Assembly: GCA_963920525.1 (NCBI GenBank)
Contig: OY986438.1
Span: forward strand, 80,835,177 to 80,899,176
Direction: 5' to 3'
Origin: Dichetophora obliterata
Taxonomy: Eukaryota; Arthropoda; Insecta; Diptera; Sciomyzidae
DNA: 64,000 nt
Shown: piece by piece, positions 23,380-32,059 of the stretch
How positions within the stretch are numbered: the stretch's first letter is position 1
Layout of the letters: each line of letters begins with the position of its first letter
The notes under the pieces: model-generated
The model's input: the letters and a program-made list of their open reading frames with translations, nothing else
Database searches by the model: none
Told to the model about the DNA's origin: nothing
Position numbers and translations under genes: made by a program

Positions 23380-25036
23380 CACTTGTGCTCATACAATTAA
23401 GACACGCCGACCGGAATTCATAAATATATGTTTAAAAGAAATTTAGAATAGTTATTTTTTAAAATTTATCTTTAATATTTATTTTTCCATTAATAATACG
23501 CATAACGTAAGCATTTTTTTTTTAAAATTTCATTTTTCCAGAAAATGATTCAGTTTTAGTTTATATCGTCATTATTGAAAGCAACATATAATTAGGACAT
23601 CTGAAAAGAATTTAAAATATTACGCATATGTTTTTTATAATTTGTGTCTTATTTTTACCAAATGTCTCAACAATATTAGCATTAAGTTGGGAACCCTTTT
23701 TGGCGAATAACTGCTGCACATCTATTGCTCATGGAGCATACTAATGTCCGGCATTGCTCATTAGTTATCTTGTACCATTCCTGTTGAATAATACCCCACA
23801 GATCAGCCCTATTTTTGGGTTTTCGAGCTGAAATCTTTCTTTTAATTATAGCCCAAAGATTCTTTATCGGGTTTAGGTACGGGTTTTGGGCTGGCCATTC
23901 CAAGACTTGGATACGATTAGACTCGAGCCAAGATGTAACTGTTCGGGAGCAATGTTTAGGGTCGTTGTCTTGCTGGAAGATCCAAGCAAGTGGCAAATTT
24001 TCAACGTAGTCTCCGTTCAAATGCTCCGCCAAAATACCCTTATACATTTCACCTGTCATTTTTCCATTTATTTGTTGTATTGGACCAACGCCAGATGAAG
24101 TGAAACAACCCCAAACCATTAAGAAAGAGCCACCATGCTTGACCGTCTTTTTGGTGTACCTTATTTTAAGTCCAATTATTTCAACGGACGACGCCTAACA
24201 TACGGTCTTCCATCGTTTCCGAAGACATTAAATTTAGATTCGTCGCTCCATACAATAAGATCCCAAAATTTTTGCTCTTTACCCAAATGTTTCTTTGCGA
24301 ATTCAAGTCTTCTTCGCAAATTTTTTTTTTATGTATTTGGTTTGCTCCGTGCAACTCGCCCATTTAACGAATTTTCTTTTAACCTCCTTCGAACTGTTTG
24401 CGAGGATATTTTAACATTATAATCTGCTTCCATCTGAGCCCTTAATTCGCTGGAGGTTAAAAAAGGGTTAGATTTGTTCAACCTAATCAATTTGCTACTT
24501 TCAGTTGTTGTCCTTTTTCGGGGATTTTTTTGTAGCAAATCATTAAAACTTTGATGTTGCTCAAAATATTCTAACGCATTATAAACCCTGGCTCGCGAGA
24601 CACTCAAATTTGTAGCTACTTTGGCAACGTTTCCAGAGTTTTGGAAGGAATACCTAATTTTTCCTCTCACAAGGTATCGAGCTCTTTTTTTCCCATTAGG
24701 CCAAATCAAATTTTAATATTACAAAAATTAATACAATTATCATTTTATGTACACTCCAATGAAGAAAAAATAGAAAGATTTATTATTTACCGTTATTAAA
24801 TCAAATGTCTTAATTATGTGAGCACTTAGAAGTTGATTGCTTCGTAATAAAAAATGCACTGCCAATGAATAACAACAAATTCCTTTAAAAAATTTGTATT
24901 TACTTAAAACAGATATAACGGGAAAGCTTATCATCACAAAGGGAAATCAAAAAACAAAATCAGAGAAATATTATAATTATTATATTACAATTATAGTTGC
25001 AATTTATTTTTTGTCTTAATTGTATGAGCGCAAGTG
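23380..25036 (-). mobile_element. Tc1-like transposon
   Basis: Inverted ends CACTTGTGCTCATACAATTA (left) and, in reverse, CACTTGCGCTCATACAATTA (right), flanked by TA at 23378-23379 and 25037-25038. Length 1657 bp, close to typical for Tc1. It encodes a minus-strand transposase with several lesions. Confidence 0.9.
23682..24709 (-). pseudogene. Tc1 transposase, catalytic glutamate replaced
   Basis: The minus-strand reading starts near 24709 (MIWPNGKKRARYLVRGKIRY), with paired helix-turn-helix sequence to about 24330 (NVAKVATNLSVSRARVYNAL; ISSQTVRRRLKENSLNGRVA). A shift at the T10 run near 24320-24330 moves the frame through the first acidic region (LIVWSDESKFN-type wording is decayed). It resumes at 24119 with MVWGCFTSSGVGPIQQING, WIFQQDNDPKHCSRTV (second Asp kept) and WPAQNPYLNPIKNLW. 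The usual form of the last motif is SPDLNPIENLW; here Asp is Tyr and the catalytic Glu is Lys. It ends VIRQKGFPT. About 340 codons in total, the normal family size. Inactive. Confidence 0.85.
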
Positions 25037-25689
25037 TATTTTGAAAAGTAAAATATCACAACTCTAGTACTTTTTATCCGATTTTTATGTTTAATATCTC
25101 ATTTCAAGGAACAATTAAATAGAAAACGGAATGCATACAATTTTTTTATAAAAATAAGTTTTATGAGCAAAAAATCGAGAAATATGTAAAAAGCCAATAA
25201 ATTTTTTTCATACGAAAACAATACTATGAACTGACTGTCACTCGGCGTACTATTTTGATTTGATTTTCGAAATATTCTTGAAAAAAGCCAGTCTAATGTG
25301 CAATATATATATTTTTCCCAATAAACATTAATATAAAATATATCTAGGCAATCATTTTTCGAATGAAGAAGAAAATTTCAATAGGAGAATCTCCCATGCA
25401 AGGATAACGATAAAAAACACATTTGGAATATTGTCTGCAAGGTGGAGAGTTCTCAGAAACGACATTCATGCATTTCCTGGGAATGTTGACAAAATAATTA
25501 AAGTAACAGTATTATTGCATAATTACTTGATGCTACAGAAATGTGCAGCGTATTGTCCGCAGAACTATTTGGACACCGTTGTTAACAACGAGCGTATCAG
25601 AGGAGAACACCGAAACGAAAATCAGAACCCATTAGAAGGTATCGCTGCTTCTCGGTCACATAACTCTTGCAGAGAATCATCTACGTAAG

Positions 25690-25860
25690 TCTGCGGAAAC
25701 GCTGAAGCAGGCAGGCAGGTTTGCTGACTTGTCTCAGAGCGAGAAAACTCGCTTCATACGATTTCATATAAACCTGCTCGAAGTGTGCAGAGTGGAAACA
25801 GGCAGGTCAGATCAGATCAGGTCAGGTTGTTGCGAGAAAGCAGGCTGGCGCAGGTTTCTT
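25690..25860. repeat. CAGGC/GATCA-rich repeat, related to 42030-42165
   Basis: GTCTGCGGAAACGCTGAAGC followed by CAGGCAGGCAGG and later CAGGTCAGATCAGATCAGG. The inverted relative at 42030-42165 has AGTCTGCGGACAGAGTAAAC, a longer CAGG run and GGTCAGATCAGATCAG. It may be the 3' terminal region of the Harbinger element or a small separate repeat. Confidence 0.45.
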
Positions 25861-26145
25861 GCAACTGAATTTGTTCTTTTCGTGTTGTTTTTTGTAATTT
25901 TTCAAGAAAACTGCGTTTTTTTATTATCTTTAGAATACAAAACCAATTACAACAAAAACATTCAACAACAAAAACGCGTTGAACGAAACAAGTATCAATA
26001 GCAGCGACCGCGCATATGTTTATGGGAGTGTGAGGATTGTTTTTGGTGGGTACTGACAAATTTGGTTAACGTCGATCAAGATAAATGATAAATTAATAAG
26101 ATAAAATTAATTAAGATAAAATAAAATTAATAAGATAAAATTAAT
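25861..26145. other. No gene; TAAGATAAAATTAAT tandem words
   Basis: Nothing coding is supported. From about 26080 the words ATAAGATAAAATTAAT are repeated three or four times, leading into the copied segment at 26146. Confidence 0.5.
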
Positions 26146-26289
26146 CCTTTGCTTTATTTTGTACTTGATCTATTTAAAAAGGCAAATGACGCCACCAAAA
26201 TACCAAGCATTTCTTTCCGTTGTCATGATTAAAGGTTTTTTGAAATTGATAATCCATTTTATCATTATGAAATGGAAATTTTGTCCATT
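26146..26289 (+). repeat. 144-bp copy of 22661-22804
   Basis: Base-by-base comparison shows 142 of 144 identical with no gaps (differences A to G near the start and A to C near position 113). The source is internal sequence of the MITE at 21852-23160, so no termini of that element are carried along. Both sides of the copy are AAGATAAAATTAAT-type repeats, and AAGATAAAATT resumes right after it. Confidence 0.9.
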
Positions 26290-26840
26290 AAGATAAAATT
26301 AATTAAGCTCGAAAACGATAAATTAATATAATGGGCAATTGTTGGGCATTAAAGAAACAAAAGAAATACATATAAAACAATTAAAACATTTTTCATTTCT
26401 TTTTAGATATTTCAAAATTTTGTATTTATATTTCACATTCCAAAATTTTTGTAATACGAAAATCATATTTTATTAAATATTTTAAAAGCATTAATTTTAA
26501 AGTCATTTCAAATGAGATATAACGTTTTTATGATTTTTGTTTGTGTTCGAAATATTAGAAACAGGCACTTTGCGGATTTTTGAAAAAAATCAAGTTTCAC
26601 CAGATATAACTTTTTTCTTAGGATTTTGGTTTTTTTAATTTTGTGCACAAAATAGCTCAAGACTATGCTTTAAACATTATTGTTGTTATTGGTTAACATT
26701 TTGCATTTTTGGATTTTTGAGAATTTTTTTCGTAAAAGTACTCGAACTCGACATTTTCAAAAAGGTGCACTCTAATAAAAAATTCCATAACGACCAAGTT
26801 ATTCAAATTAATGACACAATTTTTTGAATTTGTATTAAGT
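26290..26840. other. No gene seen
   Basis: AT-rich DNA up to the Gypsy LTR. I recognise no coding or repeat structure beyond short A/T runs. Confidence 0.45.
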
Positions 26841-27219
26841 ATTGTGTTGTGACTCTGTTATGACTCACAACGTGGCTTCCCCAAAATGCTATCTGTTTAT
26901 AAATGGTTAAGTGCCTGCAATGAGAACTGACCTACCACAATTTTGGCGATTAGCTTTCATTGCAAGCGCTATACTAAAGACAATAAAATAAAGCCAACAA
27001 CTTACTCATGTGCTGCTAGTGCCAAAAATGCTGACAATGCATTTTCGGCAAGTCAACCAACGAAGAGGTAATATAATTTTAATTGTATTTTTTGTTGTAA
27101 TTAGCATGCGTACTTTTGTCGTCATGCAATTAAAAACAGAGGTAAAATATTTTAAATAATATTTTATTGTTGGATTCAGTATTTTGGGAAATATGACCCA
27201 ATTACACATGTTATACATG

Positions 27220-28029
27220 CAAGAATGATAGAATAAGAGATTGCGCTTTGCGCAGGACCGTTACTTCTGCTAATCGAGTTTGACAACCAGCTGTTCAGTT
27301 GACTACGTCACAATATTTTATTTCTTTGAGAAACGTATTGCGATCGGTTGTGTTTTATTTATTTGTGTATTTATCAAAGTATATTTCCGAGTTTTTAACT
27401 TAAAATTTAAAAAAATTAAGTGTGCAGCTGCTAATTGCGGTAACAGTAACAAAAAAATATTTTTCAGAAACCTGATGTTTGCAATAAATACAAAAATTAA
27501 ACCAGGAAATTGTAGAAAACGCACAGAAACGAAAACGAAAATACAAAAATATATTAACTTAACAAAATTTGTTTCATTGTTTAACAACTATAATTTATTT
27601 GTCTTTTCACAGGTAAATTTATGGAAATAAAATATCAGGGAATATTGAAACTACACCAATTAAACTAGTAATAAACATTTTAATAAATCCAACTCGAAAA
27701 ATAATATTCACTGAAGTTGGTTTCTCAGATAAATTTTTTTTTACTAAGCTGCTTACTGGCTGCAATAAAATAATAATAGTAAAAATAATGTTTGCAAAGG
27801 AGTACTAAATGAATTTACCTTCTTCTCGTTCCAATAAATTTCTTCTTACTTCTTTTATTTTAATTATACAAACTAAAATGTATGTAATTTTCATTTCTGA
27901 GTAGAAATCGTATGCAAAGTGAACGCTCGCCAAAACAGCGTTGATATTATGACGTACATGCACAGAACGACAATTTTGTTGTACTCTTTTTCTTGTCTTC
28001 GGCGCAATCTTTGTATTCTATCATTCTTG
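27220..28029 (+). mobile_element. THAP-type (P-like) non-autonomous element, copy 2
   Basis: 810 bp with perfect inverted ends CAAGAATGATAGAATA, continuing imperfectly into GATTGCGC. It is flanked by the 9-bp repeat TTATACATG (27211-27219 and 28030-28038). The 3' LTR (around 39855) has the same site with a single TTATACATG, so the insertion and the length of its duplication are proven within this window. The plus-strand frame contains KCAAANCGNSNKKIFFR, the start of a THAP-type finger, without an in-place ATG. Relative in inverse orientation at 14685-15483. Confidence 0.92.
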
Positions 28030-28474
28030 TTATACATGTTTGTATGTTTGTTCGGCCTAAGTTGGCATTATTAAATAAGTATGTAGGAATGTAAGACTGA
28101 ATAATAATGTTTACTTTAAGAATGTCTGTATATTTTAAAGAATAATTAATTGGAACTAGAGTAAATTCTTGAGCCAGATATAACCTAGGCCAAGAATGCA
28201 AGACCAAATGCAAGATTAACATTTCCTAATTGTTAAGAAATTACCTACAAGGAAATAATTGTAAACTAGATCAATAAAAACTAAGACTAATTATTGTGCA
28301 AGATTGCCTTCCGCATCTTGCACAAATGTTGAGTACACCTAATTATCGTAAAAACCGAGGTGTTAAACATAAGTAGTTTTAAGAGAATAGTTAGTTGATA
28401 GTTGATTTTATAACTGTGCAGATAGTTGATTTGTTAACTGTGAACACAAATAAAACTGTGAAAATAAAAGCATA

Positions 28475-28917
28475 CACCCAGAGAAAAATCGCATGGTAAA
28501 AATAAATATGAAAATACTTGATTCTTGCAATAGTTAAAGTTAATATGAAACACTTTATTTTAACTAAAACCATATTTAAATAAATATTTGATTACGATTG
28601 CATTTTAACTTAAAGAATAAGGCACTTTATAATAAGTACTTAAAATAGAATTTTAAATGGAATGACTGAAATCAATAGTAAAAGTTCCATCAATAGTTAG
28701 AGAATAGTTAAATTAAATATTTTAACACTTCTGTTCAAATATTTATACACTCTAGTTAAAGTATGAAAACCATTTTAATCAACTTTTTCATTGTTACATA
28801 AAAATCAAAGTGGATACACTTTAGAATAAATATTTCACCCTTTGAAGCTAAATCATAGGCAAAAATAGTTAAATCGAAGTGAGAATATTAAAATTTACAA
28901 CGTTTTTTCTCTGGGTG
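28475..28917. mobile_element. MITE with CACCCAGAGAAAAA ends in 5' LTR
   Basis: Ends CACCCAGAGAAAAA are inverted, with TA at 28473-28474 and 28918-28919. The 3' LTR shows the empty site (AGTATACAGTC). 443 bp, AT-rich, no gene. Its termini are alike in form to the element at 21852-23160. Confidence 0.92.
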
Positions 28918-29189
28918 TACAGTCACTAGAGTGACCGATAAGAAAAGTACAAGAAACGTTATTTTCTCTAAATAAAACAAAGGACCTAGAGAAGGACCGG
29001 AGGACTGCTCAAACGGCATCGACATGAGTAAGTATAATTAATGTAACATTCCGGCAACCTCACGGCTGCCTACTGACCGGCATAACTCACCATGCCTAAT
29101 AGAATAAGGTGAGCAAATATAACCAGGATTTGGGACGAGTTCCCAGTCTGACAAGTAGGGCCACGATTAGGACAGCAAGGATTTTAGGA

Positions 29190-29690
29190 TCCATATTGTT
29201 ACAGGAACAATAAGGATAATTTTTTTTAGCTTTGTAAAATTTTTAAAGAATGGACATTTTTTTTTGATAGGATATTTATAAAAAGAAAAAATAATGGACA
29301 TAAAAAAGTAATAGCTAGGATCCTTCTGTTATAGGAACAGTAAGGACATTTTCTCTTTTGTAGGGATTCAAAGTGATTAGTGGGAATTTGTTGTTACAGG
29401 AACAACAAGGATATTTTGGAATTAAATTTTTTTTTTGGAATTTAAAATTTTTGATTGGATCCTTATCATGTTACAGGAACAATAAGGATATATATTTTTA
29501 GTTTTGGTAACATTTTAAACGAATGGAAATTTTCTTTTGAATGGACATTTTTTTTCTCGTTGTGAAAATTTTATAGGACAAGGCGGCATTCTTGTTGTTT
29601 CAGGAACAACAAGGGTATTTTTGAAACTCACATTTTTGTGAAAGAAAATTTTTTTTATGTGCTCTTTGTTCACGGGAACATTGAGGATAA
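29190..29690 (+). promoter_or_regulatory. Six-copy TTGTTACAGGAACAA motif array in Gypsy leader
   Basis: Six copies of a short palindrome-like motif followed by AAGGATA: near 29197, 29327, 29391, 29468, 29594 and 29667 (variants CTGTTATAGGAACAG, TTGTTTCAGGAACAA, TTGTTCACGGGAACA). TTGTT and AACAA can pair around a 5-nt loop, and where one arm is changed (CTGTT) the other is changed to match (AACAG). Spacing is 60-130 bp. It lies between the 5' LTR and gag, where the Drosophila gypsy element carries its Su(Hw) insulator. The function here is unknown. Confidence 0.6.
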
Positions 29691-30252
29691 TAGATCGTAT
29701 TTACTTTTATATACTGGTTTAAGTTTCGGTTGAACCTTTCTAAGTTTGCAATTCAAAATCTTCCACCACCTCTCGGAAAGAGGCTGGCAGGAATAAAAGA
29801 TTCTTGGCTTAAGGTTTAAGTTTCGTTTAAAACCTTATTTTTTTTTATTCGTTTAATTCAACAGATTTTTTTTGGATCCACTTCAAGGCGATGCTGGAAT
29901 TTTACGAAGCAGATGCAGTTGGTCAACAGCAAGGATTTTTTTTTAGAACTAAATCACCGCGAAAGAGGACGCAACTACAAAGAGAACCAGTCAACGGCAA
30001 GAGATATCATGGCAAATTTTGAACATAAAAATAAAACTTAAATTGTGTCGGGGTTTTTCGTCATTTATTTGGCGAAATACAAACAAAATATTTATTTATA
30101 CATGAATTTGAAACAAGCTTTTATAGCCTCTGCATCAATTGTTGCTTCGATATGTTAATATGAAAGCTAATCACTGAAAAGAAAGAGAATAAAGATTTAT
30201 ATAAATAAAACAAACTAAATAGCATGTCTTTTATTAAATTCCATATTTTCAC

Positions 30253-31733
30253 ATGGCGCAGGCAGAATTTGACAGTTTCAAAGAACAATTGTGGAGTCAA
30301 ATAGAACATTTTTGTAATTCAAGAAAATATTTTGAAGCAGTAAAAAAAGGGGTGTATGATTCAAAAGAATTAGGTAAGGCAGAGGAGGCAGAGGTTGTCC
30401 TGCAAATTTTTACGCAGCTGGTACATAGTGAGTGGAGGGCATTTGTTGAGGAAAAGGAGGGCCTGAACGAGTGATTCAGGGATATCGAAAAGAAATATCA
30501 CGCAATAAGGATACAACTCGAAGAGACAGAAGAAGGAATAAGGGAAATTGAAGACGAAAACTTAAAATTGAGGAAAATAGTGGGAAATAAGAATATCTCC
30601 GAGGAGTTAGTAAAACAATTAGTCGAGAACGAGCACACAGAGTGTGAGAAGAAATTGCAGGAAGCCCAACGGAAAATAGAAAGTTTAAAGTTGGTAAGAA
30701 GAGACCGGGAAACAATAGTAGTACCAACAACCGTTAAAATGAATATAAGTGAAATAGCCAAAACGGTGAGTAACTTATTACCGCTATTTTCAGGTAATGA
30801 GTCACCGGCAGAAGTTTATAAGTTTATACAAGGATGCGAGTTGGCATTCAAAGCGGTGAAACCAGCACAGGACTTCACAGATTGTGTGAAATTAAGGTTA
30901 CATGGGGAAGCATTTGAGTTTTGCAGGAGTAAGAAATTTGGCAACGTTGAGGAACTATAAGGGGCAATCAAAGCGAAGTACCTTAAGGAGACAACGTATA
31001 ACACGTTGATAATGGAACTATCGCATTGCGTCCAAAGGCCGGGAGAGAAGTTAAGTTCGTTCGCAAACAGAATAAGCGACATAGAGTCTCGGGGTAGAGA
31101 TCTAGTAGGTGATGACGGTATCCTGTGGGAACAGCTAAGTAGTTCAGTCGTTAGTGCGTTTAAGGTGGGCGTCTCCGACCCGAACTTACGAACGATTTTA
31201 TTAACGACAACCGGTTTGGGTCTCGCAGCGTTAGAAAAAAGGGCATTAGAAATGGAGATAATGTTAAAAGGAGGTGAGCTGGGGAGAACCGCACAAGGCC
31301 ATAATAACTATGGGCAAGAGTACCAGGGCAAGCAGGGAATTAGGTTTCTCCTGGAAAGAAATCAGGAACAAAGAGGGCAGTATAGCATACAGGAAGAGGA
31401 TGAAAAACAATTGACAAATAGCAGATTAGCTATAAGGTGCTCATTTTGCCAGGAGAGAGGGCATACCAGGGACGTGTGTATAACAAGGAGAAACACACCA
31501 TATTGCGAAAAATGCCAGGAATATGGGCACGAAAAGGGGTGGAAATGTGCCCAAGAATTTAAACCCAGAAGTGATAAAATGGAGGGAAAAAGATATGAGG
31601 GAAATTTTAATTCAAAAAACCCATTCAGAAATAATGGGGAAAAAAACACAAACAGGGACCAACTAAAGGGATTGAATGTAGGTGGTGTAACAAGTTAGGC
31701 CACGTAGAAAAAGACTGTTACTTACCGAAATAA
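30253..31733 (+). pseudogene. gag: Gypsy gag, broken by stops and a frameshift
   Basis: Starts at ATG 30253 (MAQAEFDSFKEQLWSQI). One frame runs to about 31640 with TGA at 30472-30474 and TAA at 30958-30960. Residues about 75-155 are rich in Glu/Lys heptads and probably form a coiled coil; a capsid-like segment follows (LLPLFSGNESPAEVYKFIQG onward). Zinc knuckles are at about 31438 (CSFCQERGHTRDVC) and 31505 (CEKCQEYGHEKGWKC). A third knuckle, CRWCNKLGHVEKDC, is read only after a shift at the A7 run near 31640 and ends at TAA 31731. It would package element RNA and form the particle core. The lesions rule out a full-length product. Confidence 0.88.
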
Positions 31734-31754
31734 AAGAACACTTAGGCCGACCAA

Positions 31755-32016
31755 GATAGTAACAGATCATTCGACATCTGAAAAGATTGTGAATATCTGT
31801 ACATCTAAGTCAATAGAAAGGATAGTAACAGATAATTCTACATCTGAAAAGATTGTGAATATCTGTACATCCAAGCCAGGAGAGAGTTCAGTAACAGATC
31901 ATTCGACATCTAAAAAGATTGTGAATATCTGTACATCCAAGCCAGGAGAGAATTTAGTAACAGATCATTCGACATCTGAAAAGATTGTGAATGTCTGCTC
32001 GTCCCAATCGGAATAA
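31755..32016 (+). repeat. Four copies of a 66-bp (22-residue) coding repeat
   Basis: Units read approximately VTDHSTSEKIVNICTSKPGE and recur four times in one open frame between gag and protease, ending at TAA 32014-32016. Sequence differences are mostly such that the frame is kept. Known Gypsy elements rarely show a repeat array here. Whether it was part of gag or of a linker is not clear. Confidence 0.8.
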
Positions 32017-32059
32017 AAGGTAGCGAATTGTAGGTCCCAATTCAGAAGAAGTAATTAAG

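Larger units (their letters stand above)
23211..25251. mobile_element. Foldback MITE (AGTACGCCGAGTGAC ends), split by Tc1
   Basis: AGTACGCCGAGTGACCACGA at 23211 pairs with the complement of AGTACGCCGAGTGACAGTCA ending at 25251. The arms continue through TTGTTTTC(A/G)TATG and TTTATTGG. A Tc1 element sits in its middle. Sequence around 40640-40740 is related to the junction without the Tc1 (ACAAGAAAGAA, AAAGT, ATATCACAACTCT, ATCCGATTTTT), serving as an uninterrupted relative. Confidence 0.7.
20918..25688 (+). pseudogene. PIF/Harbinger transposase, three exons, degenerate
   Basis: Exon 1 (to 21195) has RRWWVRPIYQDRDSLGFY and FNVLLICVGHWLEK, the N-terminus of DDE_Tnp_4 transposases. Intron 1 is 21196-21249 (GTAAGT...TTACAG). 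Exon 2 (21250-21774) has NCIGAIDGKHV (first Asp), DVGAYYGSQSDGG (second Asp) and LMRPFPG. The third acidic motif, normally GDEAFPL, is GGSAFPL here. Frameshifts occur near 21394 and 21480. Intron 2 (donor GTAAAC at 21775, acceptor ATATCTAG at 25347) is 3.6 kb because it contains two MITEs and a Tc1 element. Exon 3 rejoins in frame with NHFSNEEENFNRR, then GILSARWRVLRN and KVTVLLHNYLM, the family's C-terminus. The start codon is not clear. Inactive by frame and by the missing third acidic site. Confidence 0.85.
26845..29173 (+). repeat. 5' LTR, carrying two nested insertions
   Basis: It matches the 3' LTR with few differences (for example GTTATGACTCACAACGTGG against GTTGTGACTCACAACGCGG) once the inserts at 27220-28029 and 28475-28917 are taken out, leaving about 1.06 kb. 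The last 30 bp of the 3' LTR (40553-40582) have no counterpart here: after GATTAGGAC the sequence goes directly into the leader. Confidence 0.88.

Noticed and set aside
29190..29690. A CRISPR array
   Set aside because: Eukaryotic context, irregular spacing and variable repeats; the motif is a leader array in a retrotransposon.
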